From assembly GCA_002438405.1 (NCBI GenBank), contig DJOE01000016.1:1-36663 (forward strand): a DNA stretch of 36,663 nt, in the 5' to 3' direction. The position numbers and the translations under genes are program-made. The DNA is from Cyanobacteria bacterium UBA6446. GTDB lineage: Bacteria > Cyanobacteriota > Vampirovibrionia > Gastranaerophilales > Gastranaerophilaceae. Numbering within the stretch: the first letter of the stretch is position 1; each line of letters begins with the position of its first letter. Below the pieces are notes generated by a model. The model was not told where the DNA came from. It ran no database searches and saw nothing but the letters and a program-made list of their open reading frames with translations. Of this stretch, positions 1-7,880 are shown piece by piece.

Positions 1-1
1 A

Positions 2-1111
2 TCACTTATTGACTTAAAAAATAATTCCCTCGCCCTTAGAATAAGGGAGAGGGTTATGGTGAGGGTTGCAAAGAAAGTCGCTTTTACACTTGCCGAAGTC
101 CTAATCACTCTCGGAGTAATCGGGGTAGTTGCAGCACTAACAATGCCAACATTACTAAAAAACATAGCAGAACGAAGTAATTCAGAAGCTCAAGCCAATT
201 TAGCCCAAAAGATTACAAAATCCATGGACTTGATGAGAGCAGATGGAGGACTAGAAAGAACATATAATAGTACCGATGAATTTGTAGATGAATTTTCAAA
301 ATATATAAAAATAAGTACTCGATGTGATGCAGCACATATTGCAGATTGTTGGCCAACAAAAACAGTAACCACAACAGATGGTGAAACTTATGATGTATCA
401 AAAGCAAAAACAGGAAAGAATTTAAATTTAAAAGATAACAAAAGTAATAACGTTGGTATTATCTTAGCTGATGGTGCAACACTAATTTTAACTTACAATC
501 CAAATGCAGGAATAATCGGAGATGGAGATACAGTAACCCCGAGCTTTGCAGATTTACCAATAGGTTTTGGACGAACAAAGAAATTTGCATACACAACGAG
601 TGTAACAAGTTCAATAGACTTTGTAATGGACGTTAATGGTTTTAAAGGACCAAACAGTGAAGCAAGAAATGGTAAACAATATGATATTCGTAGTTTTAAA
701 GTTGCAAGATTCTCTAAGGGTTGCGCAGGAAACGATATTAATGGAATAGGTTGCGTATATCAATTACCATCATTCAGTCCAATCAAAGCAGGAAGTGGTG
801 AGATGGATAAATGGGATCCTAAGTGGACAGCAGAAAAAGTTGGAAGTTGGGCAAGTAGAGATAACTATTGGGCAGGAGCAAAGAAAGCATGTGATGATAT
901 AGGAATGAGCCTACCAGATAAATCAAAACTTCAAAGCTTATATGAAGCCGGCAAGAAAGATTCCAGCTTGGGCTTACCGACTTCTGGTTATTTCTGGTCG
1001 TCTTCGGAGTACGGCGCTGACTACACGGACAATGTGTACTTTGGCAATGGCGGCACGAGCTACGGTCACAAGGGCTACGGTGTTCCTGGTGTTCTGTGTG
1101 TAGGTGATTAG
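2..1111 (+). CDS. Prepilin-like protein with C-terminal lectin-like variable domain (5' end outside window)
   Basis: The protein has a type IV prepilin / type II pseudopilin N-terminus: basic leader, then AFTLAEVLITLGVIGVVAA and a single hydrophobic helix that would anchor it in the inner membrane before assembly. An ATG lies at 56, but the frame is open to the left edge and the residues before it (LIDLKNNSL) match the leader of the prepilin at 36357 (LIDFNNNSL). The true start is therefore probably upstream of the window. The middle holds two Cys-containing stretches. The last ~100 residues (W-ASRDNYW, C-DDIGMSLPD, FWSSSEY, VLCVGD end) resemble DUF1566/C-type-lectin-fold domains. From about 943 the base composition changes sharply: about 53% GC by hand count over 961-1110, against about 33% at 361-420. 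C-ending codons also rise. This looks like a DGR variable region (see findings). The prepilin call is firm; the ligand or role is unknown. Confidence 0.85.
   Translation, partial: SLIDLKNNSLALRIRERVMVRVAKKVAFTLAEVLITLGVIGVVAALTMPTLLKNIAERSNSEAQANLAQKITKSMDLMRADGGLERTYNSTDEFVDEFSKYIKISTRCDAAHIADCWPTKTVTTTDGETYDVSKAKTGKNLNLKDNKSNNVGIILADGATLILTYNPNAGIIGDGDTVTPSFADLPIGFGRTKKFAYTTSVTSSIDFVMDVNGFKGPNSEARNGKQYDIRSFKVARFSKGCAGNDINGIGCVYQLPSFSPIKAGSGEMDKWDPKWTAEKVGSWASRDNYWAGAKKACDDIGMSLPDKSKLQSLYEAGKKDSSLGLPTSGYFWSSSEYGADYTDNVYFGNGGTSYGHKGYGVPGVLCVGD
25..68 (+). repeat. REP-like palindromic repeat inside prepilin leader, copy A
   Basis: Inverted repeat with arms CCCTC-x-CCCTTA and TAAGGG-x-GAGGG (27-38 with 42-53), followed by a GGTGAGGGTTG tail. 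Related copies lie at 20310-20348 (opposite orientation), 20534-20577 and, degenerate, 36410-36453. Here it is translated in frame as part of the prepilin leader. Confidence 0.8.
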
Positions 1112-1149
1112 ATTTTTAAAAGTCTATAGGTCTAGGAGTGATTTACAGT

Positions 1150-1178
1150 AAGCGGGGATTATACCCCCGCTTTTCTTA
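1150..1178 (+). terminator. GC-rich hairpin after the prepilin gene
   Basis: An 8-bp stem (1150-1157 with 1165-1172; AAGCGGGG / CCCCGCTT) with a 7-nt loop is followed by TTTTCTTATT. It lies 38 nt after the stop codon. It reads as a Rho-independent terminator. A GC-rich hairpin just beyond a variable region is also a known element of some DGR targets, so it may have a second role. Confidence 0.75.
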
Positions 1179-1371
1179 TTTTGTTATCCGTCTGAGGCTT
1201 TAGCCGAAGTATCTCATAACTTTTTCTATTTTATGAGATTCTTCGCATTCGCTCAGAATGACGAGAGTTATGTCGGTCGGATTTACTAATCTGACATGTA
1301 AAATTATCGTGTTGGCAAGTAATAAAGTTAAGGAGACCCTGAATCAAGTTCAGGGTGACAATTAATAAAAT

Positions 1372-1452
1372 TTCCCCCCACTCTCTACCCCACCTCTCGC
1401 AAAACAATTCACTGGATTGTTTTGCTCGGCAGAGTCACAAGGGGCGAGGGAA
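1372..1452. repeat. C-rich/G-rich flanked hairpin element
   Basis: A perfect 10-bp stem GCAAAACAAT / ATTGTTTTGC (1399-1408 with 1416-1425, 7-nt loop) is flanked by a C-rich arm on the left and GGGGCGAGGG on the right. The arms resemble the REP-like repeat arms at 27-53, so this may be a longer variant of that family. Confidence 0.6.
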
Positions 1453-1505
1453 TAAATTAAAACGTAATGGACTAATTCACCTCTCACTATTCCGTAAATA
1501 CGACA

Positions 1506-1530
1506 AAGGTTCCGAGTGTTTCGGAACCTT
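1506..1530 (-). terminator. Hairpin terminator for the 1567-2480 operon
   Basis: Perfect 10-bp stem AAGGTTCCGA / TCGGAACCTT with a 5-nt loop. It lies just past the 3' end of the minus-strand gene ending at 1567. On the minus strand it is followed by TTTGTCG, a weak T-run. Confidence 0.65.
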
Positions 1531-1566
1531 GTAATATATAAAATTATTCATTATGTAGTATATGTC

Positions 1567-1953
1567 TTAGCTTAGAGCCATCAAAGCTTTTACTGAACGA
1601 GCATTTTCCTTTACTTCATCGTCAAAGCTTTCTGAGTTGATTGTGTTTTCAAGAACTTTCATTGCTTCTTCTTTGTTTTCTAGTGATAAAAGTTCATTGA
1701 TTGTACTCATTGCAACAACTGTTGACATATCATTGATACCTTTTCCTCTGTTGCTGATTACAACATTCAATGAGTTAGTTTCATTTCTCTTTACTAATGC
1801 TCGAGATGTCATTTCTCTAACTTCATCAATTGAAGAGTTTGTACCAATTTCTTCCAAAACTCCAACTGAATCTGGGTTTGGGTTAATTGTTAATGATTCA
1901 ATAATGTTGCTTACTTTATCAAAGTTTTTGTTATTTTTAAATCTGTTATCCAT
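1567..1953 (-). CDS. Unknown protein, two helical repeats
   Basis: 128 residues, no signal peptide and no membrane segment. I do not recognise the family. Two segments look like degenerate copies of one helical unit: VLEEIGTNSSIDEVREMTSR and VLENTINSESFDDEVKENAR. This suggests a small HEAT/ARM-like alpha-solenoid. It is rich in Asn, Ser and Glu. It follows the 1968-2480 gene by 14 nt on the same strand, so the two are probably co-transcribed, and a hairpin terminator follows at 1506-1530. The start codon has an AAGGAG-like site (GGAGAAA) in the intergenic gap. Function unknown. Confidence 0.65.
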   Translation of the reverse strand: MDNRFKNNKNFDKVSNIIESLTINPNPDSVGVLEEIGTNSSIDEVREMTSRALVKRNETNSLNVVISNRGKGINDMSTVVAMSTINELLSLENKEEAMKVLENTINSESFDDEVKENARSVKALMALS

Positions 1954-1967
1954 CTAAAATTTCTCCT

Positions 1968-2480
1968 TTATGCTACCATATCAGCTTCTAGTGCTGATAA
2001 TGCATCTTTGAACATTGGTTTAATTTCAGCATGAGGATCCATTTTGGACAATTTGCTGATTTCTCTATCGTGATGATTTACAAAGAATGATGTAATATCT
2101 CTTGAAAGTACGTTTTTAGCACCGTCAAAAGTGATTTCTTTGTTACCTAATTCATGAATTTTATTCCAAGTATTAACGATACCTTCTTTCATTCTGTTAC
2201 CGAATGCTTTTATAGATTCAATGCCTTCATAGAATTTGTTTCCGAAATCGCTGATTGAACCAACGAACATAGAATAAATTCTCTTTGAACTTGCAGTGAT
2301 TTTATCGTTCATTTTTAAATTGCTTTTGCTTGCACTTGATTCGAATACATCTTCAGTTAGAATGTTTTTTTGAAAGTTAGATGCTGCAAAAGGATTAGAT
2401 TGTCTAGCAACTGTTTTTTCTGTTACGCTCGTATTGAAGATACGATGGCTTAACTGGCTTAATTTTTGTACTGTTGACAT
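1968..2480 (-). CDS. Unknown protein, first gene of a two-gene operon
   Basis: 170 residues, not recognised. The N-terminus is Ser/Thr/Asn-rich and probably disordered (NPFAASNFQKNILTEDVF). The middle is amphipathic and helical (ISDFGNKFYEGIESIKAFG). There is no obvious catalytic motif and no clear signal peptide. An AGAGG ribosome site precedes the ATG. Upstream on the minus strand, TGCTAGACT (2513-2521) matches the extended -10 before the gene at 7881, and it is divergent from the mazG promoter. The pair with the 128-residue protein suggests partners. Function unknown. Confidence 0.65.
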   Translation of the reverse strand: MSTVQKLSQLSHRIFNTSVTEKTVARQSNPFAASNFQKNILTEDVFESSASKSNLKMNDKITASSKRIYSMFVGSISDFGNKFYEGIESIKAFGNRMKEGIVNTWNKIHELGNKEITFDGAKNVLSRDITSFFVNHHDREISKLSKMDPHAEIKPMFKDALSALEADMVA

Positions 2481-2559
2481 TTGTAACCTCTTTCTTAACT
2501 ATCCACTTACCTAGTCTAGCATAGTGTACAGTTATTAAATCCACCTTTTGTATGATTTG

Positions 2560-2568
2560 TGTTAGAAT
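2560..2568 (+). promoter_or_regulatory. Extended -10 of mazG, leaderless start
   Basis: TGT-TAGAAT ends 6 nt before the mazG ATG and no Shine-Dalgarno sequence is visible. Transcription would start at or next to the start codon. Confidence 0.55.
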
Positions 2569-2574
2569 AATAAT

Positions 2575-3348
2575 ATGGAATATAAGAATTTAGAAGAATT
2601 AATAGCAGTTATTGCAAAATTAAGAGCGCCGGAGGGTTGTCCTTGGGATAGAGCGCAAACTCATTCGTCTTTAAGACCGAATATGATTGAAGAAGCTTAC
2701 GAAGCGGTTGATGCAATTGATGACAATGACATTCCTCATTTGAGAGAAGAATTGGGAGATGTTTTGTTGCAAGTTTTGTTGCATTCTCAAATTGCATCAG
2801 AAAATGGAGAATTCAATATTGAAGATGTCGCAAAAGAATTAAAGGATAAATTAATTCATCGACACCCGCATGTGTTTGGTGGTGCGCATTTGGATACTCC
2901 AGATGAAGTTAAAAAAGCTTGGGACAAATTAAAGGCTGAAGAAAAAACTGAGCGAGTTTCTGCAATGGACGGTTTGTCAAGAAGTCAAGCAGCTTTGATT
3001 GCAGCTCAAAAAATGTCAAAACGTGCTGTAAAAAAAGGTTTTGAATGGCCAAATGAAGAATCTTTATACGAATGCTTGAATTCAGAAATTGAAGAGTTTA
3101 AAGAAGCTGAAGTTGATGGCGATAAACCTCACATGGAAGAAGAGTTGGGCGATATTTTGTTTGCCGTTGTAAATCTTGCCCGTTGGAATAAGATTGATGC
3201 GGAGCAAGCTTTGCTAAAGGCTAATAAAAAATTTGAAAAACGTTTCAGAAAAATGGAAGAACTAGCAACAAAACCATTAAATGATTATTCATTTGATGAG
3301 TATGATGCTCTTTGGAAACAGGCTAAAAAATCATTGGAGAATAAATAA
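2575..3348 (+). CDS. mazG: Nucleoside triphosphate pyrophosphohydrolase MazG
   Basis: Hydrolyses (d)NTPs to NMP and pyrophosphate and is a housekeeping nucleotide-pool enzyme. At 257 residues it has the normal full length, with two tandem MazG domains. The first carries CPWDRAQTHSSLRPNMIEE and EELGDVLLQVLLHSQ; the second carries EELGDILFAVVNLARW. Both have the metal-binding E-E-x-x-D pattern. The start is fixed by the domain and by a -10 box directly upstream. folE2 begins on the base after its stop codon, so translation is probably coupled. The pairing places two GTP/nucleotide enzymes in one transcript. Confidence 0.95.
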   Translation: MEYKNLEELIAVIAKLRAPEGCPWDRAQTHSSLRPNMIEEAYEAVDAIDDNDIPHLREELGDVLLQVLLHSQIASENGEFNIEDVAKELKDKLIHRHPHVFGGAHLDTPDEVKKAWDKLKAEEKTERVSAMDGLSRSQAALIAAQKMSKRAVKKGFEWPNEESLYECLNSEIEEFKEAEVDGDKPHMEEELGDILFAVVNLARWNKIDAEQALLKANKKFEKRFRKMEELATKPLNDYSFDEYDALWKQAKKSLENK

Positions 3349-4125
3349 ATGAAAGATGTTCAAAACACTCAAGACACAAGGAATGTTGATATTCAAAAAG
3401 TTGGGATAAAAAATGTTGAATTACCTTTGATTATTCAACGCAAAAATGCTTCTGACAAAGTTGTCTATGCAACTGCAAGAGTTTGTGTATCACTTCCGAG
3501 AAATTATAAAGGTACTCACATGAGTCGTTTTGTGGAAGTTTTGAATGAGTGGAGAACAAAAAATCTTCTTGGTGTTGACATCAAGGGTTGTTTAGAAAAA
3601 ATTATCAAAAAACTTCATGCTCAAAGTGGAGAATTGGAGTTTAATTTTAAGTATTTTGTTGATAAAAAAGCTCCAGTTACAAAATTATCTGCTCCAATGT
3701 GTTATGATTGTTCGTTTGAGGGCATAATGGACGGTGATGATTACAAGTTTATTTTGGGTGTAAAAGTTCCTGTTACAACTCTTTGTCCTTGTTCAAAAGA
3801 AATTTCAGATAATGGTGCACATAATCAAAGAGCAATAATTTCTGTCAAAGTTTCTTATGATGAAACAGAACATGTTTGGCTTGAAGATTTGATTGACCTT
3901 ATTGAATCTTGTGCGTCTTGTCCTGTGTATTCTCTTTTGAAAAGACAAGATGAAAAATTCGTAACAGAACATGCATGGGAAAATCCTCGATTTGTTGAAG
4001 ATGTTTTGCGTGAAGTTGTTGTAAAATTAAGAAAGCACCCTGTTATCAAGTCATTTGAAGTTGATTGTGAAGCTTTCGAAAGTATCCACAATCATTCTGC
4101 TTGGGCTTATCAAAAAGAGGGGTAA
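3349..4125 (+). CDS. folE2: GTP cyclohydrolase FolE2 (type IB)
   Basis: Converts GTP to 7,8-dihydroneopterin triphosphate, the first step of folate (and queuosine/pterin) synthesis. 258 residues. Recognised from DVQNTQDTRNVDIQKVGI at the N-terminus, the catalytic-Cys region TLCPCSKEISDNGAHNQRA, and the C-terminal CEAFESIHNHSAWAY. FolE2 is the metal-flexible replacement for zinc-dependent FolE. Folate supply fits the glycine-cleavage genes further along. GGAG precedes the start codon inside the mazG end. The gene is convergent with the small membrane-protein gene, only 2 nt away, so there is little room for a terminator between them. Confidence 0.95.
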   Translation: MKDVQNTQDTRNVDIQKVGIKNVELPLIIQRKNASDKVVYATARVCVSLPRNYKGTHMSRFVEVLNEWRTKNLLGVDIKGCLEKIIKKLHAQSGELEFNFKYFVDKKAPVTKLSAPMCYDCSFEGIMDGDDYKFILGVKVPVTTLCPCSKEISDNGAHNQRAIISVKVSYDETEHVWLEDLIDLIESCASCPVYSLLKRQDEKFVTEHAWENPRFVEDVLREVVVKLRKHPVIKSFEVDCEAFESIHNHSAWAYQKEG

Positions 4126-4127
4126 TC

Positions 4128-4655
4128 TTATAATTTACTTATTTTTTTGAAAAATGTAAGTCCTAGAATTGATAACAAATACATTATTGCAAAAGTAACT
4201 ATGCCGATTGAAAAAGCTCTTGGAACAAGACTTTTAAATCCAAATCCATTGTAGTGATGGAAGGCATAACCTTTTTGATTATTTGATAAATATGTATTTA
4301 TTTCGTTAGTTTTGATGTTTAAATCTTCAACCAGCATTGGAAATTTTGTACGAATTTCGTACAGTGAAACATTTTTGCCATTTTTTGTATTCAAAACTAT
4401 TGAATGTGTTGCTTCATTTTTATCAAATCGTTGTGCTTCAATTATTTCTGCTTGTTTTAATTTCGTGGTTTTGTTAGATTTTGCGAAATTAGTCTTTTCG
4501 ATTGTGCAAACATTTTTACTTCTGTTACAAGAAAATTTTACATCATAATCGAATGTTTTATTCCAAATATAAGATAATGGAACTAGGGCTGTAATTACTA
4601 TTGTTAGTACGATATAGCTTATGGATAAGTATTTAAAAGTTTTTTGTGAAGTCAT
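4128..4655 (-). CDS. Small membrane protein of unknown function
   Basis: 175 residues with two predicted membrane helices: near the N-terminus (YIVLTIVITALVPLSYIW) and near the C-terminus (IGIVTFAIMYLLSILGLTFF). Between them lies a hydrophilic domain of about 100 residues with two Cys (FSCNRSKNVC), probably exposed outside the cytoplasm. The family is not recognised; the layout resembles small PH-like membrane proteins but that is a guess. It starts 2 nt after the stop of the metallopeptidase-like gene and is probably its operon partner. Confidence 0.7.
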   Translation of the reverse strand: MTSQKTFKYLSISYIVLTIVITALVPLSYIWNKTFDYDVKFSCNRSKNVCTIEKTNFAKSNKTTKLKQAEIIEAQRFDKNEATHSIVLNTKNGKNVSLYEIRTKFPMLVEDLNIKTNEINTYLSNNQKGYAFHHYNGFGFKSLVPRAFSIGIVTFAIMYLLSILGLTFFKKISKL

Positions 4656-4657
4656 TT

Positions 4658-6391
4658 TTAGATTTCACCTTTTAATAATTTATCTGCCAATTCAGTTTCA
4701 AGAGTTCCGTTTAGAGCTTTAGAAACTTTTTGAAGTTTTTGAGCAATAAGTTCCATGTTATCGGTCCAAACAAAATTGTCCATAACGTATTTTTCAGCTT
4801 TGTTGAAATCTCCATCAATTTGAATTCTGATAATTTCAGCTAACATTTCTTTTGCGATTGGAACTGCTTTGTCAATATTTACGTGAATTTTACCCTCCGG
4901 AGTTATAGTATATCCGCCACGGTCTGCAAAATATTTGTTTTGCATTACTGTACGAACTCTGTGGGCTTGTGACATTGTTGGTTTTGATTTCAAGAAATTG
5001 TCTGCAACTGTTGTTACAATAATTTGTAATCTTTGTTCTGGTGTGTACATTCCAAGTTCTGTCAATAAGTCAACGAATGCTAAAGAACCCATGTCGGCTT
5101 TGTTTTCTTCAATAATATTTCTATATTTACCTAGCTTTTCACTACTTTCTTTTGGTCCTAGTGAGTGAGCATTTTCGTGTCCGATTGTGAACCAGTGGTC
5201 AGCTTCATCTAGGTAATATTTGTGTTGTTCTTTATCTAAAATTGTGTCAAGTCTTTCTTGTAATTTTTTAGTATCACTGATGAAACGAATTTGTCTATGA
5301 TAAACATTTCTTCTCCCTCCACCAATTGAGAGTGATAACTTGTCAGAGTTTGGAAGATTTTCAGCTAACGTAATTCCCCCTCTATATTCTCCAACATCAC
5401 CTGAAGCCATAACCATATCAACATCAACCATTGTTTGTTTTGCATCTGTGTCTGCGGAAATTGTTTGTTCATACTCATCTTTGTATGGCATATTATCTGC
5501 TAAAGTCGGTAGATATTTTTTTATAGCTATAAGAGCTTCTGTACCTTGTTTGTTTATAATTCCGACTCTTCCACCTAGAAAGTCTTTCGGAATTGGTGAA
5601 ATACCAAATTCTTTTAATCTGTTTGATAACTCTTCATTTTCAACAATTGTACCTGTCATTTCATCTTCGTAATTTTCTCTAGTGATTGTGAATTCTAATG
5701 GTGTATCTTGAAGAGTTGCCCATTTTTTATCGGCATAAGCATCAAGCATTGGATCTGCTTTTCTTAGAGCTGCTGCTTGCAGTTTTAAAAATTCGTTAAA
5801 ATCAGAATTTGTTGAAACTGCTGATGCTTTATCAAGTTCATCAGCCATTTTTGCAAAATCTTCTTTGAAGTAATCAATGTAGTCAATGCCTTCAAGGTTT
5901 TCTTCTCTTCTTACAACAACTGAACGTTGAGTAAGAATTTTTCTAACGTCTTCAACTAGCCCCTCTTTAAGCATTCTTAATAGAACGGAATGAAATTCTT
6001 CTTTTGACAAGTCTTCTGGATAAACACCTTTGCCTAATTTTTCGTCAATTCCTTTGATTAGTCTAATAGGATTTGACATTGTATCAATTGCGTTTACACC
6101 TTTTTGTGCGTCAAATAATATTTTTGTAAGTTTTGCTTGTTTATTACCTTTTGCAGATTCTTCTTCTAAAAATGCTTTAACTTCAAGGTTGTGTTTGCAA
6201 TCAAGTTGCATGTTTATTTTTTCTAAAATCTCGGCTGCTTTACACAAATGAACAAGAGCTTTTTTATCTCCGTCAGCAAGTGCCAAATATTCAGGCGCAT
6301 CAGCTTTAAGAAATTTTTTCTTTATTAAATAATCTTTGTTAGTTCTTTTTTCAAGTTCGTCCATTGATAAGTTAAATTCAAATTTAGCCAT
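4658..6391 (-). CDS. Zinc-metallopeptidase-like protein, M49 (DPP III)-related
   Basis: 577 residues, no signal peptide. A zinc site is visible: TIGHENAHSLGP near residue 400 (HExxH) and NIIEENKADMGSLAFVD about 25-30 residues later. The Glu-containing E-E-x-K-A-D helix would supply the third ligand. This spacing and the EExKAD motif resemble the peptidase M49 / dipeptidyl-peptidase III superfamily. Classical DPP III has the longer HExxxH, so this belongs to the shorter-motif relatives or to a separate family. The N-terminal 250 residues are helical and unrecognised. A good ribosome site (AGGAG) precedes the ATG. Substrate unknown. The membrane-protein gene immediately downstream is likely co-transcribed. 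Confidence 0.75.
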   Translation of the reverse strand: MAKFEFNLSMDELEKRTNKDYLIKKKFLKADAPEYLALADGDKKALVHLCKAAEILEKINMQLDCKHNLEVKAFLEEESAKGNKQAKLTKILFDAQKGVNAIDTMSNPIRLIKGIDEKLGKGVYPEDLSKEEFHSVLLRMLKEGLVEDVRKILTQRSVVVRREENLEGIDYIDYFKEDFAKMADELDKASAVSTNSDFNEFLKLQAAALRKADPMLDAYADKKWATLQDTPLEFTITRENYEDEMTGTIVENEELSNRLKEFGISPIPKDFLGGRVGIINKQGTEALIAIKKYLPTLADNMPYKDEYEQTISADTDAKQTMVDVDMVMASGDVGEYRGGITLAENLPNSDKLSLSIGGGRRNVYHRQIRFISDTKKLQERLDTILDKEQHKYYLDEADHWFTIGHENAHSLGPKESSEKLGKYRNIIEENKADMGSLAFVDLLTELGMYTPEQRLQIIVTTVADNFLKSKPTMSQAHRVRTVMQNKYFADRGGYTITPEGKIHVNIDKAVPIAKEMLAEIIRIQIDGDFNKAEKYVMDNFVWTDNMELIAQKLQKVSKALNGTLETELADKLLKGEI

Positions 6392-6483
6392 TATAAAACT
6401 CTCCTATATTATTTTTTTATAAGATAAATATAGCACATATTAATTTATGCGCAATAAACTTTGTAGATGAAATTCTTGAAACT

Positions 6484-6954
6484 CTATTTGTGGTAAGTTT
6501 CGTTTTTTATGATTTTGAAAGCTCGGTAGATTTGTTCAACAAGAATAAGTCTTGCAAATTCATGCAGAAAAGTCATTTTTGACATACTCATTTTTAAGTT
6601 TGCTCTATCTGAAACATTTTTTCCAATTCCGCAAGATGAACCTATAACAAAAACGATTTCTTGTGTTCCAAGATTTGTTAAATCTTCAATTTTTTTAGCA
6701 AATTCTTCACTTGAAAATTGCTTACCTAAGATTTCCATAGTGATAACAAAATCAAGTGGTTTTATGTTTGAGAGAATTTTTTCTCCCTCTTCAAGTAATA
6801 TTTTTTCTTTTAAATTTTCATCTTTTATTTCGATTGGATTCAGCTCTATGACTGAAACGGAAGCATAAGGAGTTAACCTTTTTAAAAATTCGTTAATTCC
6901 GTCTTTTAAATATTTTTCTTTAATTTTGCCAAGAGCTATAATCTTAATTTTCAC
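6484..6954 (-). CDS. rlmH: 23S rRNA pseudouridine-1915 N3-methyltransferase RlmH
   Basis: SPOUT-class methyltransferase that modifies helix 69 of 23S rRNA on assembled ribosomes. 156 residues, the normal length. Visible: KIKIIALGKIKEKYLKDGI at the start, GKQFSSEEFAKKI in the middle, and the C-terminal knot region ending LVEQIYRAFKIIKNETYHK. The S-adenosylmethionine loop reads VIGSSCGIG where the family usually has a GG-P/S-x-G loop. That is a mild departure and probably tolerated. It starts with GTG and overlaps the end of the MscS gene by 11 nt, so the two are translationally coupled. Confidence 0.93.
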   Translation of the reverse strand: MKIKIIALGKIKEKYLKDGINEFLKRLTPYASVSVIELNPIEIKDENLKEKILLEEGEKILSNIKPLDFVITMEILGKQFSSEEFAKKIEDLTNLGTQEIVFVIGSSCGIGKNVSDRANLKMSMSKMTFLHEFARLILVEQIYRAFKIIKNETYHK

Positions 6955-7765
6955 TTTTCGTATTATCGCTTTCTATATAAAGTGATTGAGATGGGAATGC
7001 AAAATCAATATTTGCAGCTCTAAATTCTCTGATAACTTCACCTAAAAATTCTCCACGAACTTTTAAGAATTTTTCATAAGAACAGGATTTTACATATCCT
7101 CTAAATCTGATATTTATTGAGCTATCCCCAAGGTCATGGATTGCAACTGTGAATTGATTATGTATTTCTTTGTGATTTACAGCAATATTTTTCAAAATTT
7201 CTTGAGCCTTTTGAATGCTTTCGTTACTTGTTGAATATGTAACTCCAAATGTTATATTTATAAATCTTTTCTTTGCTCTTGATACATTTGTAATAACCGC
7301 ATTAGCAGCCAAATTATTCGGAACAGAAATTAAGAAATTATCTAAATCCCTAACTTTAGTTGAACGGATATTGATGTCTTCAACAAAACCCTCAATTCCA
7401 TCAATTTTTACATAATCACCAACTTTATAAACATGGTCTGATAAAAGTTCAAAACTCCCAAAGATGTTCGCTAAAGCATCTTTAGCTGCCATACCTACTG
7501 CGATACCTCCAATTCCGAAACCTGCAAGAATTGATGATACTGAATATCCTTGACTTTGTAAAAATCCTGTTATTGCAATGAATAACAAAAATGCCTTCAA
7601 TAGTTTTGTTAATATTGGCATGAATCTTAAAAGTGGAGAATTTGATTCTGCGGATTGAATTTTTTCTCGAACTTTTTTATCTACAACATTAATAACTTTG
7701 AATAAAATTATAATGAGTATTGTATTTATTGCTATTGCAATTAATCCTTTTTCCCATAAAGGCAT
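6944..7765 (-). CDS. Small mechanosensitive channel, MscS family
   Basis: 273 residues. Inner-membrane channel that opens under membrane tension to release solutes. There are N-terminal membrane helices, then the pore helix GFGIGGIAVGMAAKDALANI with its Gly/Ala packing pattern, the beta domain GDYVKIDGIEGFVEDINIRS with the family PNN motif (SVPNNLAANAVI), and an alpha/beta C-terminal domain. The size and layout fit the short MscS form. AAGGGG lies before the ATG. It is upstream of, and overlaps, rlmH. Confidence 0.93.
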   Translation of the reverse strand: MPLWEKGLIAIAINTILIIILFKVINVVDKKVREKIQSAESNSPLLRFMPILTKLLKAFLLFIAITGFLQSQGYSVSSILAGFGIGGIAVGMAAKDALANIFGSFELLSDHVYKVGDYVKIDGIEGFVEDINIRSTKVRDLDNFLISVPNNLAANAVITNVSRAKKRFINITFGVTYSTSNESIQKAQEILKNIAVNHKEIHNQFTVAIHDLGDSSINIRFRGYVKSCSYEKFLKVRGEFLGEVIREFRAANIDFAFPSQSLYIESDNTKSEN

Positions 7766-7862
7766 ATTGTTTTTCCCCTTAACTTTACTATATGTTACTA
7801 TTATATCTAACTAATTTATCTATGTAAATATTTTATAAAAAGTTTTACTTTTTTATAAATTT

Positions 7863-7871
7863 TGCTAGACT
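7863..7871 (+). promoter_or_regulatory. Extended -10 of the transglycosylase gene
   Basis: TGC-TAGACT lies 9 nt before the ATG at 7881, with a TTTTAC-like -35 near 7843. No ribosome site is seen between them, so the mRNA is likely leaderless or nearly so. Confidence 0.5.
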
Positions 7872-7880
7872 GAAAGTATT

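Larger units (their letters stand above)
1112..1566. other. Intergenic region rich in small palindromes
   Basis: No gene was found. From left to right it holds the terminator hairpin at 1150-1178, an 11-bp dispersed motif (CTCAGAATGAC at 1252-1262, present inverted at 20238-20248), a 7-bp palindrome CCCTGAA/TTCAGGG at 1337-1355, a larger hairpin element at 1372-1452, and a hairpin terminator for the minus-strand genes at 1506-1530. Confidence 0.7.
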
